Assembly: GCA_964392915.1 (NCBI GenBank) | Contig: CAYMRS010000001.1 | Span: 1 to 64,000 of the forward strand | DNA: 64,000 nucleotides | DNA from: JAAYUK01 sp964392915 | GTDB taxonomy: Bacteria; Nitrospirota; Thermodesulfovibrionia; Thermodesulfovibrionales; Dissulfurispiraceae | Direction: 5' to 3' | Shown: positions 8,870 through 17,706 of the stretch, piece by piece | Numbering within the stretch: position 1 is the stretch's first letter | Layout of the letters: every line of letters begins with the position of its first letter | The notes under the pieces: model-generated | What the model was told of the DNA's origin: nothing | Databases searched by the model: none | The model's input: the letters and a program-made list of their open reading frames with translations, nothing else | Made by a program: the position numbers and the translations under genes

Positions 8870-10176
8870 ATAACAGGAAATACTATCTCGAAACCTTCGG
8901 CTGCCAGATGAATGTTCACGATTCAGAGAAGATGGCAGGCGTCCTTGAAAGTGAAGGCTACATACGAACATATGAGCCTAAACATGCTGATTTGATTGTC
9001 TTTAACACCTGCAGCATCAGGGAAAAGGCAGAGCAGAAATTTTACAGCAGGCTTGGAAGGATCAAGACGGTCAAGAGAAATATACCTCATGTCAGGATAG
9101 CGGTTGCAGGCTGCATTGCCCAGCAGGATGGCACAAAACTAACTGAACGCGCACCGTATGTTGATTTTGTCTTCGGACCTGACAATCTGCGCTATATAAA
9201 AGATATCGCAGCAGAAACCGCACTGCAACAGTATATGCTTTCTGAAAACCCTAATCTTACGGAGGAGTTGTTGCCGTCAGTGCGGCAGGACGGTGTGAAA
9301 GCCTGGGTCAATATCATGTACGGATGCGATAATTTTTGCAGCTATTGTGTCGTTCCCTATGCGCGGGGACGCGAGCGGAGCAGGCCGAGCGACGATATTG
9401 TCCGGGAATTGATCGAGCTTGCAGGAAAGGGCTACAAAGAGGTGACACTGCTCGGTCAAAATGTCAATTCGTACCACAGCGACTGCGATTTCCCCGAATT
9501 GTTGCGGCGGGCGCACGATGTCGAAGGGATTGAGCGGATCCGCTTTGTAACGTCTCACCCGAAAGACCTGTCTTCAACGCTGATGTACGCCATGCGGGAT
9601 CTGAAAAAGGTCTGTGAGCATATTCATCTGCCGCTTCAGTCCGGTTCAACAAGAATCCTGCGCCTCATGAATCGTAAGTATACCTTTGACGAATATCGTG
9701 CAAAAATAGATGAATTAAGGGGAAACATTCCTGATATCACCATAACATCCGATATTATCGCGGGATTTCCTCAGGAGACTGAAGAGGATCATGCTGCCAC
9801 GCTAGAAGCAATGAAAACCATAGGGTTTGATGGCCTCTTCGCGTTCAAGTATTCGTCACGTTCCGGTACGAAAGCCGCAACTCTCCCCGGACATCTTGAC
9901 GAAGAAGACAAGTCAAGGCGGCTGAATGAAATCATCGCATTGCAAAACAGGGTTACTGACGAGAAAAACAAGCGGTTGGAAGGAACTGTGCAGACAATAC
10001 TTGTAGATCGACCTGATCCGAAAATGAAATCAGGGCAGGTCGCCGGAAGAACTCCGGCTAATAAGATTGTTCTGGTTCGCACCGGATCATTCTACCCGCC
10101 GGGGACGCTTCTTACGGTTCGCATCGTGCGGGCTCATCGTCATTCACTGGTCGGTGAGCTTCTGCACTCCTCATGA
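8866..10176 (+). CDS. miaB: tRNA-2-methylthio-N6-dimethylallyladenosine synthase
   Basis: This radical-SAM methylthiotransferase has 436 residues. The N-terminal MTTase domain supplies three cluster cysteines (ETFGCQMN, FNTCSIRE, VAGCIAQQ). The radical-SAM CxxxCxxC lies in GCDNFCSYCVVPYARGRERSRP, and a C-terminal TRAM domain occupies about the last 65 residues. It adds the 2-methylthio group to i6A37 of tRNAs reading UNN codons. MiaB is distinguished from RimO and MtaB by the NSYH and SGSTRILRLMNRKYT segments. The gene overlaps the polysaccharide dehydratase before it and mtaB after it by four bases each, so it is probably read from the same transcript. Confidence 0.95.
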   Translation: MNNRKYYLETFGCQMNVHDSEKMAGVLESEGYIRTYEPKHADLIVFNTCSIREKAEQKFYSRLGRIKTVKRNIPHVRIAVAGCIAQQDGTKLTERAPYVDFVFGPDNLRYIKDIAAETALQQYMLSENPNLTEELLPSVRQDGVKAWVNIMYGCDNFCSYCVVPYARGRERSRPSDDIVRELIELAGKGYKEVTLLGQNVNSYHSDCDFPELLRRAHDVEGIERIRFVTSHPKDLSSTLMYAMRDLKKVCEHIHLPLQSGSTRILRLMNRKYTFDEYRAKIDELRGNIPDITITSDIIAGFPQETEEDHAATLEAMKTIGFDGLFAFKYSSRSGTKAATLPGHLDEEDKSRRLNEIIALQNRVTDEKNKRLEGTVQTILVDRPDPKMKSGQVAGRTPANKIVLVRTGSFYPPGTLLTVRIVRAHRHSLVGELLHSS

Positions 10177-11417
10177 AAGTGACAGTTCTGACAATGGGCT
10201 GCAGATCGAATCAGGCGGAAAGCGCCAAGATTGAGGCGGACCTGCTGCAACACGGACACGAGCTTGCCGATTCGGCAGATGGCGCTGAAGTCTTCATCCT
10301 GAACTCCTGCACCGTGACGGCAAAAGCTGACGCGCAGTGTCGCCGGATGATCAGCAAGGCACTGAAGTCGGGGCAACGCGTTATTGTCACGGGATGTTCG
10401 GCTGAAATCAACAAGGAAAAACTACTCAAGGCGTTTCCCTCAGTTGAACTTTTTGGCAATTCTGAAAAAAACAACATAATTAATAAGATAGGTCAGTCTT
10501 TCCAGAATTTGGATAATGTTATCCCTGTTCCTCATCGCCATCGTCCCATCGTAAAGATTCAGGATGGATGTGACAACTTCTGTTCGTACTGCATCGTTCC
10601 CTATGCCCGCGGCCGGTCACGGAGCAGGCCGATGCAGGACATCATAAATGAAGCAATGAATCTGGAGCAATCAGGCTTCAACGAGATTGTCTTAAGCGGA
10701 ATACATCTGGGGATGTATGGCAAAGACATCCATGAAACAATTGACTTGGTTGTTTTGCTTCAGGCATTACTCCTCAAAACGCATATTCCAAGAATTCGCC
10801 TCAGTTCACTAGAAGTCCCTGAGATGAATGAGAAGCTTCTTGAAGTGATTTCTGAGGAACGCATCTGTAACCATCTGCATTTGCCGCTGCAAAGTGGAAG
10901 TAATGCCATATTGCGTGCGATGAATCGGAACTATACTGCAATGGATTATGAAACGTGCGTACAGACAGTGCTCAGACGCATTCCTGATCTATGCCTTGGT
11001 GCTGACGTAATGGTAGGGTTTCCTGGGGAAGACGACTCTTCATTTGCGGAGACAGAAGCTTTTATCGAACGGCTGCCTCTGTCATATCTTCATGTATTTT
11101 CGTTTTCGCGGCGTGATGGCACACCAGCCGCCACAATGACAGGTCAAATCCCCGAAAATGTTAAGAAGTCGCGTTCAGAAAGACTCAGGCAGCTCGGAAT
11201 GCGTAAGAGAAGGGCTTTTATCTCATCACAGCTTGGAAGAACCACGCCAGTACTTGTGGAATCCGTTCACCATACGAAGTACCATGCGACTACACGAAAT
11301 TTTATCAAGGCTGTTTTTCAGTCCACTAAGCGCCATCCCATGGGAAGCCTTGTCACCGTTACGCTTGACGAGGCCATTCATGATTTTGCAACCGCGCATC
11401 CTGTAAATGAGCAGTAA
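10173..11417 (+). CDS. mtaB: tRNA threonylcarbamoyladenosine (t6A37) methylthiotransferase MtaB
   Basis: This is a second methylthiotransferase of 414 residues, with MTTase cysteines in TMGCRSNQAES, LNSCTVTAKAD and VTGCSAE and the radical-SAM motif in GCDNFCSYCIVPYARGRSRSRP. The GCRSNQAES start and ILSSLEVPE-like region (IRLSSLEVPEM) place it with MtaB (YqeV), which makes ms2t6A37 in tRNA-Lys, rather than MiaB or RimO. The ATG overlaps the miaB stop. No terminator is visible in the 243 bases before proS. That interval holds a proS promoter and nothing else I can support. Confidence 0.92.
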   Translation: MKVTVLTMGCRSNQAESAKIEADLLQHGHELADSADGAEVFILNSCTVTAKADAQCRRMISKALKSGQRVIVTGCSAEINKEKLLKAFPSVELFGNSEKNNIINKIGQSFQNLDNVIPVPHRHRPIVKIQDGCDNFCSYCIVPYARGRSRSRPMQDIINEAMNLEQSGFNEIVLSGIHLGMYGKDIHETIDLVVLLQALLLKTHIPRIRLSSLEVPEMNEKLLEVISEERICNHLHLPLQSGSNAILRAMNRNYTAMDYETCVQTVLRRIPDLCLGADVMVGFPGEDDSSFAETEAFIERLPLSYLHVFSFSRRDGTPAATMTGQIPENVKKSRSERLRQLGMRKRRAFISSQLGRTTPVLVESVHHTKYHATTRNFIKAVFQSTKRHPMGSLVTVTLDEAIHDFATAHPVNEQ

Positions 11418-11612
11418 GTGGTTCAGGACAATGTATTTTTCCAGTGCCCATGACTTAGACATGTTCGGGGTGTTCGTTGCTGCTCGGTGCTTTGCGGAGA
11501 GAGTACACGCAAATCGTAACAGCTTTTTAACATTTTCTGTTTATTCCTTACGTCTGATAATGTATATTATGTTAAATATTATGAGCGCGGTTAAGGTGTT
11601 TCTTGTCAGGCA

Positions 11613-11621
11613 TGTTATAAT
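11613..11621 (+). promoter_or_regulatory. Extended -10 promoter of proS
   Basis: TGTTATAAT matches the extended -10 consensus TGnTATAAT perfectly. No good -35 box is found 16-18 bases upstream, which is acceptable for extended -10 promoters. The predicted transcript start near 11628 gives a leader of about 33 bases, with GGAGG at 11646-11650 ahead of the proS ATG. Confidence 0.6.
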
Positions 11622-11660
11622 CATGAGTATCGAACAACACACCCTGGAGGCATTGAATAC

Positions 11661-13373
11661 ATGAAATTTACGCAGCTTTTCATTCCGACGACCCGTGAAG
11701 CTCCATCTGACGTTACCGCCGTCTGTCATGCGCTGAGTCTCAGGGCCGGCTTTGTCCGTCAACTGGCTGCCGGGCTGTATATATTTCTTCCGCTTGGATG
11801 GCGAGTTCTGAATAAAATCAACCGAATCATGAAGGAGGAAATGGAGAGCATCGGCGCACAGGAAATCTCGATGCCCATCCTTCACCCTGCCGAAATCTGG
11901 CAACAGACAGGCCGCTGGTACACTATAAAGGAAGAGATGTTCCGACTGAAGGACAGAAATGGCCGCGATATGTGCCTTGGCATGACGCATGAAGAAATAA
12001 TGACGTGGGTTGCGGCAAAGGAGTTGCGTTCTTATCGTGACCTGCCCCAGATCTGGTATCAGATTCAGACAAAGCTTCGCGATGAGGCACGACCACGCGG
12101 AGGCATTCTCAGAACCCGTGAGTTCATCATGAAGGACAGCTACAGCTTTGATGTTGACCAGGCAGGGCTCGATCGTAACTATCAGTTGCACGCTGACGCA
12201 TATCACAGAATATTCGGGCGCTGCGGTCTCACGTATCATCAGGTTGAGTCTGACGCCGGCATGATGGGTGGCGCAATGTCACATGAATTTATGGCACCTA
12301 CTCCGGCCGGAGAGGACGAAATAGCTATATGCAAATCATGCGGTTATATGGCAAATGTTGAAGTCGCGCATTCAAAACATGCCCCTGTAAAGCATAGTGC
12401 TTTGCCGTATGAAGAAGTGCATACCCCGGGAAAACGGACCGTCAGGGAAGTAGCTGAATTTCTGAATCTTGCCCCATCCTCTTTCATGAAAAGCATACTG
12501 GTCATTGCAGAGAGCGGTCCGGTGCTGGCCCTTCTCAGTGGTGACCATGAATTGCATGAAAAGAAGCTTGCAAAGGTTATCGGAGCCTTCCGGCCGGCCA
12601 GCCGGGAGGAGATTGTCCAGCGCCTGAAGGTTGAACCCGGCTACATTGGGCCGATCGGGCATTCCGGCCTCCGGATTGTTGCTGACCACTCAGTCAAAAC
12701 AGGGACCTTTGTCTCCGGGGCAAATAAGATTGATTATCATCAGACAGGCATCGAATCAGATAAGCATTTCTCCGCCGAATGGCATGATATCAGGACGGTA
12801 AAGCCCGGGGACGCATGTTCTTCATGCAATTCCTCATTGGTGATAGAGAAAGCTATTGAAATCGGAAACATTTTCAAGCTTGGTACGAAATATTCCGAAC
12901 CGTTGCGTGCCGTCTTTCTCGACAAGGAAGGTCAGGAAAAGCATATGATTATGGGCAGTTACGGCATCGGCCCTGCCCGTATTGCGGCTGCGGCTATCGA
13001 GCAGAGTCATGACGCGGATGGCATAATCTGGTCGAAAAGCATAGCGCCGTTTGATATCGAAATTATTCCGCTCAATGTAAATGATGCCCTGACCATGGAA
13101 ATAGCTGAGAACCTCCTTCTGAATCTGTCGGCTATATATAACAGCCTTTCTAGGCGATCTTTTGATGTTCTAATGGATGACCGGAATGAACGTCCTGGCG
13201 TCAAATTCAAGGATGCCGACCTGATTGGCATTCCGCTTCATATCGTAATCGGGGAGCGCGGCTTGAAAGAAAACATTATCGAACTGAAAATCCGCCGCAC
13301 CAAGCAGACTATCAAGATTCCTTTGCACCAGGCGGTTAAAGACATAATGCGGGTTTATTACGAAGCCGAGTAA
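11661..13373 (+). CDS. proS: Prolyl-tRNA synthetase, bacterial type
   Basis: This class II aminoacyl-tRNA synthetase has 570 residues, the length of bacterial-type ProRS with the YbaK-like editing insertion (about residues 225-400). Motif 2 lies in TKLRDEARPRGGILRTREFIMKDSYSF and motif 3 in MGSYGIGPARI. GMTHEE belongs to the catalytic core, and the C-terminal anticodon-binding domain has DRNERPGVKFKDADLIGIP. It charges tRNA-Pro and clears Ala-tRNA-Pro. GGAGG lies 10 bases before the ATG, behind its own extended -10 promoter. Confidence 0.97.
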   Translation: MKFTQLFIPTTREAPSDVTAVCHALSLRAGFVRQLAAGLYIFLPLGWRVLNKINRIMKEEMESIGAQEISMPILHPAEIWQQTGRWYTIKEEMFRLKDRNGRDMCLGMTHEEIMTWVAAKELRSYRDLPQIWYQIQTKLRDEARPRGGILRTREFIMKDSYSFDVDQAGLDRNYQLHADAYHRIFGRCGLTYHQVESDAGMMGGAMSHEFMAPTPAGEDEIAICKSCGYMANVEVAHSKHAPVKHSALPYEEVHTPGKRTVREVAEFLNLAPSSFMKSILVIAESGPVLALLSGDHELHEKKLAKVIGAFRPASREEIVQRLKVEPGYIGPIGHSGLRIVADHSVKTGTFVSGANKIDYHQTGIESDKHFSAEWHDIRTVKPGDACSSCNSSLVIEKAIEIGNIFKLGTKYSEPLRAVFLDKEGQEKHMIMGSYGIGPARIAAAAIEQSHDADGIIWSKSIAPFDIEIIPLNVNDALTMEIAENLLLNLSAIYNSLSRRSFDVLMDDRNERPGVKFKDADLIGIPLHIVIGERGLKENIIELKIRRTKQTIKIPLHQAVKDIMRVYYEAE

Positions 13374-13473
13374 GAGTTCAGTATGTAGCGATGATGTTAT
13401 ATCGCTTGGCGCAACCGGAGTCGGCCAACTTTCTGTTTATACCGAAGGGAAGCGGCAGTGACAGTTGTGCTAA

Positions 13474-14073
13474 TTATTGTGCATCAGGCTTTTTCGGATA
13501 GCCTTCCGCCAGGGTCGGGCAACGTATCGCATCAAAAGCATACAGAATGCGGCGTTCCTTATCGCATTTCTCTTCCGGATAACATGACACCGTCATTGCG
13601 GAAATCACGTGGAGAATCTCTTCGCGTGAAGGAATGTCAACAAGTTTTCCTTCGCTGACCGACCCGTCAAGGCTGCTGATCAACCGGATGTCATCCCCAT
13701 CAGTAACCACAGCAAATGGAATCTGCCGCGCTGCCCCTACTCTGCAGAATGCCACGGAATGCCGATCCCAAGAAGTAAGCGAACTCATCGAGCACTTCAC
13801 AAAAAGAACCGGCTTTTCATCAATAACTACAAGGACATCGGCAGCGGTCTGGAAGGTTTTTCCGTCTGCAAGCGTAAGTTCGGCGTTGTGGTTCACTTTC
13901 AGGTCTGCGGGATAATACCCCTTGGGACCCAGCAGAAAATTGACGACCACCGCCTGCACCTGTGTAAGCGCCTGCTGTTCGATAAGGCTCTCCATGAACT
14001 CCCGCTTTCCGAGCAGTTCCTGACGCTCCTCAGGAGTGTCAGGAGCTTTACCGAGGTCAAAGTATTCAGCCAT
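13474..14073 (-). CDS. Orphan HsdR N-terminal-like domain protein, nuclease motif degenerate
   Basis: The 199-residue protein resembles the type I restriction enzyme R-subunit N-terminal domain (HSDR_N_2 family): a lead-in with VVVNFLLGPKGYYPADLKV, a hydrophobic strand ending in Asp-79, and VVTDGDDIRLI near residue 130. In active relatives the strand after the Asp ends in E-x-K; here the matching FVKCSM (residues 91-96) has lost both Glu and Lys, so cleavage activity is unlikely. There is no hsdM, hsdS or helicase part nearby. It starts five bases after the stop of the lipoprotein gene and has GAGGT upstream. Single-domain relatives occur outside restriction loci, with no known role that I can name. 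Confidence 0.75.
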   Translation of the reverse strand: MAEYFDLGKAPDTPEERQELLGKREFMESLIEQQALTQVQAVVVNFLLGPKGYYPADLKVNHNAELTLADGKTFQTAADVLVVIDEKPVLFVKCSMSSLTSWDRHSVAFCRVGAARQIPFAVVTDGDDIRLISSLDGSVSEGKLVDIPSREEILHVISAMTVSCYPEEKCDKERRILYAFDAIRCPTLAEGYPKKPDAQ

Positions 14074-14078
14074 GACAG

Positions 14079-14645
14079 CTACCTCAGGCCTTCTTTGAGC
14101 AGTAGGCCATACTTCGGGTGCTCAAACGCATGCACGTCAGGCAAATTGGCAAATATCCACCCCTTATGCAGAAGCTTGCCCTGTTCGTATATCTCGATGC
14201 GCACTGCCGGCTGTTTCGGCTCATTGCTGCGCGACGTAATCTCTCCGCCTGCCATCGTAAACTCCGGCAGAAACTCACCGACCTTCACCTTCAGCGAGGT
14301 GCCTTCAATGCTCAGTTCATTGCCGAGGGACGCAACGATATCTTTCTTTGAACCGCCGGACTTATCGATAAGCTGCAGGCGCACTTTAGACCAGCTTGTT
14401 TTGACCGCATCAGGCACCACAATCTTTTTTCCACTCTTGTCGACAGCTCCGTGCGGGGAGCCTCCCATCGGAGCAGCACCCTTCTCTATCGGCGGGTGAG
14501 ACGGCGGAAGCTGCGGGGGCTGAGCAGGCTGCTGTTGCGGAGCTGTAGCGGCACGCGGAATAATCGGCTCTTCTTTTTTATCAGAACATGCGGCAAGAGA
14601 GAACAAAAGCGCCGATGAAAGAAAAAGGAGTGCTGTTTTTTTCAT
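14079..14645 (-). CDS. Putative lipoprotein of unknown function
   Basis: Translation probably starts at the ATG at 14645, because the longer frame to 14768 runs through the tRNA gene. The 188-residue product has a lipoprotein signal (LLFSLAAC, acylated Cys-20), then a Pro/Gln-rich linker to about residue 60. A globular part follows (TSWSKVRLQLIDKSGG...) that I do not recognise, with IYEQGKLLHKGWIFANLPD near the end. That part resembles DUF2155-like periplasmic domains in general pattern, but I cannot claim membership. It lies 36 bases behind tRNA-Ser and five bases ahead of the HsdR-N-like gene, so all three may share the tRNA promoter. Confidence 0.78.
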   Translation of the reverse strand: MKKTALLFLSSALLFSLAACSDKKEEPIIPRAATAPQQQPAQPPQLPPSHPPIEKGAAPMGGSPHGAVDKSGKKIVVPDAVKTSWSKVRLQLIDKSGGSKKDIVASLGNELSIEGTSLKVKVGEFLPEFTMAGGEITSRSNEPKQPAVRIEIYEQGKLLHKGWIFANLPDVHAFEHPKYGLLLKEGLR

Positions 14646-14681
14646 GGGGAGCCCCCTGCATAAGATGAAATAATGAAAAAA

Positions 14682-14774
14682 TGGCGGAGAGGCAGGGATT
14701 CGAACCCTGGGTAGGGTGTTACCCCTACAACCGCTTAGCAGGCGGCTGCCTTCGACCGGCTCGGCCACCTCTCC
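14682..14774 (-). tRNA. tRNA-Ser (GCU anticodon), CCA encoded
   Basis: The minus strand folds as a class II tRNA. Acceptor stem GGAGAGG (14774-14768) pairs with CCTCTCC (14692-14686), followed by discriminator G and encoded CCA. The D arm contains GGCCGAGCCGGTCGAAGGC and the anticodon arm CTGCTAAGC, giving anticodon GCU (reads AGC/AGU). There is a long variable arm and a T arm with GGTTCGAATCC. The long variable arm and discriminator G are serine features. A run of six Ts follows the CCA on the transcript. Confidence 0.96.
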
Positions 14775-14785
14775 AAGAGCTTTTT

Positions 14786-14815
14786 ATATTATCAGCCCGC
14801 CCTCTCTCTTGTAAA
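14786..14815 (-). promoter_or_regulatory. Promoter of tRNA-Ser
   Basis: On the minus strand TTTACA (14815-14810) and TAATAT (14791-14786) are separated by 18 bases, and TGA directly before TAATAT makes an extended -10. The predicted start lies about five bases ahead of the mature tRNA 5' end. No other minus-strand promoter is visible for the lipoprotein and HsdR-N-like genes, so it may serve them too. Confidence 0.6.
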
Positions 14816-14860
14816 GCTTTCAATATCTCCGTTCGGTTTTTTCCGCGCCTCCGTCGTCTA

Positions 14861-14869
14861 TGCTAAAAT
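14861..14869 (+). promoter_or_regulatory. Extended -10 promoter of tilS, near-leaderless
   Basis: TGCTAAAAT matches the extended -10 pattern TGnTAnAAT. The tilS ATG is at 14879, only nine bases after the -10 box, so the transcript should start about three bases before the ATG. No Shine-Dalgarno sequence is present. Confidence 0.5.
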
Positions 14870-14878
14870 GAACATGCA

Positions 14879-16267
14879 ATGAATATATTAGATAAAGTCA
14901 AACTGACCGTGCAGAAACACGACATGCTTCGTGCCGGGGAACATGTACTGATCGGTCTCTCCGGCGGCGCCGACTCGGTCTGCCTGCTCGCCGTTCTTGA
15001 CCGCCTGAAGCCAGAGATGAATCTGCGCATAACCGCGGCATATCTTGACCATGGATTGAGACCTGCCGAAACACCGGCTGAAGTCGATTTTTGCCGTGAT
15101 CTGTGCGGGTCATTCGACATTCCGTTTGTCATAAAAATGCTGAATGTCCTTGAGCATTCCAAAACAGAAAAACTCAGCAAACAGGAAAGCGCCCGCGATC
15201 TGCGTTACCGTGCCCTCCAGGAGATCGCGGCTGAAGTCGGAGCTCACCGGATTGCCATAGGCCACCATGCCGATGATCAGGCCGAAACGATTCTGATGCG
15301 CCTTTTCCGAGGAACCGGCCCGTCCGGCATGGCCGGGATTCCGCCGGTCAGAAAGAACATTATCCGTCCGCTGATTGATATCGAACGGACACAGATTGAG
15401 TCGTTTCTGGACGCAGAAGGCATTGCGTTTATGGTGGACTCGTCAAATCAGCGTGACGACTATCTCCGCAACAAGCTGCGCCATCATGTCATGCCCGCGA
15501 TTAAAAAGCTGAATCGTGATGTGATAAAAACGATGAGCAGAACTGCGGAGATTTGCCGCGAAGAGGAGAGGTTTTTCGGCGTCCAGGTTACGAAAACACT
15601 GATGAAAATGATCTCCCGCAAGACGGACAGCTCGATCGAACTCTTTATCGCCCCCATGGAAGCAATGGATATCGTCATTCTGCGGCGCGTGCTGCGGCGG
15701 GCTCTTGACGAAACGCGGGGGTTGCGTGAAATCGGGCTTGTCCATATCGGGGAAGTCATACATCTCATCCGTTCGGGCACAGCCGGTGATCGCGTTTACC
15801 TGCCGGGAGGTCGAAGAGCAATAAAAAAATACGCTACCCTGCTTATTACTGCGGATGTTCCGAAGCGCATTGAGACGCTCGTACTGGATGTCGCGCAGAG
15901 CCTTCCGATTCCTGAGACGGGCATTGTTCTCACTTCCCGCCTGATTCCGCGTCAGCAGTGGGATGGCTCATTCGGCGACGGCAGGACATCGGCAGTATTC
16001 GATGCGGCTAGGCTGTCGCTGCCGCTTATCATTCGTTCCCGGGCCGCGGGAGATTTCTTTTATCCGATGGGCTTTGGCAAACGCAAAAAAATTCAGGATT
16101 TTTTTGTTGATCAAAAGATCGCGCGCGATGAACGTGATGCCGTTCCCTTGCTGGTCAGCAACGATTCCATCGCATGGGTGGTCGGCTACCGCATCGATGA
16201 CCGCTATGCGGTAGGTGATGCAACAGAGCAGTTGGTGCAGTTCCAGATCAAACCATTGAGAATTTAA
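14879..16267 (+). CDS. tilS: tRNA(Ile)-lysidine synthetase
   Basis: The N-terminal PP-loop ATPase has the signature SGGADS at residues 28-33. GHHADDQAETILMRLFRGTGPSGMAGI is diagnostic of TilS and SNQRDDYLRNKLRHHVMP follows. A C-terminal substrate-binding domain (FYPMGFGKRKKIQDFFVDQKIARDERD) completes the long form, 462 residues. It converts C34 of the CAU anticodon to lysidine so that tRNA-Ile reads AUA. The ATG has no ribosome site and sits right behind an extended -10 promoter, suggesting a leaderless message. The htrA-type gene begins 14 bases after the stop. Confidence 0.96.
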   Translation: MNILDKVKLTVQKHDMLRAGEHVLIGLSGGADSVCLLAVLDRLKPEMNLRITAAYLDHGLRPAETPAEVDFCRDLCGSFDIPFVIKMLNVLEHSKTEKLSKQESARDLRYRALQEIAAEVGAHRIAIGHHADDQAETILMRLFRGTGPSGMAGIPPVRKNIIRPLIDIERTQIESFLDAEGIAFMVDSSNQRDDYLRNKLRHHVMPAIKKLNRDVIKTMSRTAEICREEERFFGVQVTKTLMKMISRKTDSSIELFIAPMEAMDIVILRRVLRRALDETRGLREIGLVHIGEVIHLIRSGTAGDRVYLPGGRRAIKKYATLLITADVPKRIETLVLDVAQSLPIPETGIVLTSRLIPRQQWDGSFGDGRTSAVFDAARLSLPLIIRSRAAGDFFYPMGFGKRKKIQDFFVDQKIARDERDAVPLLVSNDSIAWVVGYRIDDRYAVGDATEQLVQFQIKPLRI

Positions 16268-16281
16268 TATCCGGAGGTGCA

Positions 16282-17706
16282 ATGTTGAGGAAAACAGGCT
16301 TTGCAGTAACGATCTTCATCACTCTTTTTGTCATTGTCGCCGCATTCGCGGCACTGCCCGCAGGGGCGGATTCCGGCACGCTCGCAAAATTGAGTGACGA
16401 CTTGGCTTCTATTACCGAAAAAGTGCGTCCTGTTGTGGTAAACATCGCAACATCACGCACCGTGAAAACGCCGAGACTCCCGTTTGCCGACGACCCGTTC
16501 TTCAAGCGCTTTTTTGGAGAACCGAAGTCCCCGGCTCAGAGGAAGGCGATCAGTCTCGGCTCCGGCGTGATTGTTTCATCCGACGGTTACATCATAACCT
16601 GCAACCATGTTATCGAAAGCGCGGAAGACATTATCGTGAAAACCGCTGACAACAAGGAGTACAAAGGGCAGGTCATCGGCACTGACGCGAAAACCGATGT
16701 CGCAATCATTAAAATCGACGAGAAGAATCTCCCGTCTGCCGCGTTCGGGAACTCCGACAAGCTCCGCGCCGGTGAAATCGTTCTCGCCATGGGCAACCCC
16801 TTCGGGTTGAACCATACCGTCACCATGGGCATTGTGAGCGCACTGAAACGCTCCGGCATGGGGATAACCGAGTATGAAGATTACATCCAGATTGACGCTG
16901 CCATCAATCCCGGCAACTCCGGCGGTGCCCTGCTGAACACCAAGGGAGAACTTGTCGGCATCAACAATGCCATCTTCTCAACCAGCGGCGGTTCGCTCGG
17001 CATCGGCTTCGCGATCCCGGTGAAAATGGCCCGTTCCATCATGGAGAGCATGCTCACGAAGGGCAAGGTAGTTCGTGGGCACATCGGCATTTCGATTCAG
17101 CCGCTCACCGCAGATCTCGCAAGACAGTTTGGGCTGAAAGACCAGAACGGCGCCCTTCTGGTCGATGTGGCTGAAGGCGGGCCTGCTGAAAAAGCGGGGC
17201 TGGAGCGAGGCGATGTCATGATCGAGTATGACGGAAAGAAAATCGAAAGCCTGCCGGAGCTCAAAAACTGGGTTGCGGCAACCCCGCCGGGGAAAACCGT
17301 GCCGGTGAAAGTTTTCCGTGACGGCAAAACAATTCCCCTGAAAGTAGTGATGGGCGAATTGCCCGGATCTCCCGCGGCGCAGGAACAGCCTGCGGTTGCA
17401 GGACCGCCAAAGATCGTCGACAACAATCTCAAGGGCGTTGCCGTTCGCGAGATTACGGACGACTACCTTCAGAAGCAGGGCATAAAGCGACGCCTGAAGG
17501 GTGTGGTGATTACGGCAATCAGTGAAGAGAGCCCCGCGCTCGGCCTGCTTGAAAAGGGAGATATTGTTTTGGAAGTGAACCGGAAGGCTGTCCCCACGCA
17601 AAGCGACTACACGCAGGTGGTTGGCACAATCGGCAAGAATCAGGATGTGTTGCTTCTCATTATGCGCGGTGGTGCTTCTCAATACCTGACAGTATCGTCG
17701 CGATAA
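16282..17706 (+). CDS. Periplasmic Do/HtrA family serine protease
   Basis: This 474-residue DegP/DegQ-type protease has a signal peptide in the first 30 residues. The trypsin-like domain carries triad His-109 (CNHVIES), Asp-139 (TDVAIIKI) and Ser-213 (GNSGGALL). Two PDZ domains follow, at roughly residues 255-345 and 380-470. The family degrades or refolds damaged envelope proteins. The linker between signal and protease has the Q-loop-like RLPFADDPFFKRFFGEP. GGAGGTG precedes the ATG closely. Its last 47 bases overlap the 3' end of hemW on the opposite strand. Confidence 0.94.
   Translation: MLRKTGFAVTIFITLFVIVAAFAALPAGADSGTLAKLSDDLASITEKVRPVVVNIATSRTVKTPRLPFADDPFFKRFFGEPKSPAQRKAISLGSGVIVSSDGYIITCNHVIESAEDIIVKTADNKEYKGQVIGTDAKTDVAIIKIDEKNLPSAAFGNSDKLRAGEIVLAMGNPFGLNHTVTMGIVSALKRSGMGITEYEDYIQIDAAINPGNSGGALLNTKGELVGINNAIFSTSGGSLGIGFAIPVKMARSIMESMLTKGKVVRGHIGISIQPLTADLARQFGLKDQNGALLVDVAEGGPAEKAGLERGDVMIEYDGKKIESLPELKNWVAATPPGKTVPVKVFRDGKTIPLKVVMGELPGSPAAQEQPAVAGPPKIVDNNLKGVAVREITDDYLQKQGIKRRLKGVVITAISEESPALGLLEKGDIVLEVNRKAVPTQSDYTQVVGTIGKNQDVLLLIMRGGASQYLTVSSR

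Noticed and set aside
11604..11621. TTGTCA as a -35 box for the proS -10
   Set aside because: Only about eight bases separate it from TATAAT, too close for a sigma-70 promoter.
11407..11664. 85-codon frame filling the gap before proS
   Set aside because: It starts inside mtaB, runs through the proS promoter and ribosome site, and has no recognisable motif or ribosome site.
11541..12239. 232-codon minus-strand frame
   Set aside because: It is antisense to the start of proS and its promoter region; no start signal supports it.
13474..14073. Remnant of a type I restriction-modification system
   Set aside because: No hsdM, hsdS or helicase sequence is nearby and the ExK site is lost; the gene sits in a stable unit with a lipoprotein.
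13759..14499. 246-codon plus-strand frame
   Set aside because: It runs antisense across two minus-strand genes that have a lipobox, ribosome sites and domain similarity.
14079..14768. Longer lipoprotein frame starting at 14768
   Set aside because: Its first 41 codons are the tRNA-Ser gene and its spacer; the lipoprotein signal starts at 14645.
14682..14774. tRNA-Ser as an integration site for a mobile element
   Set aside because: No integrase, direct repeat of the tRNA 3' end or mobile gene is visible on either side.
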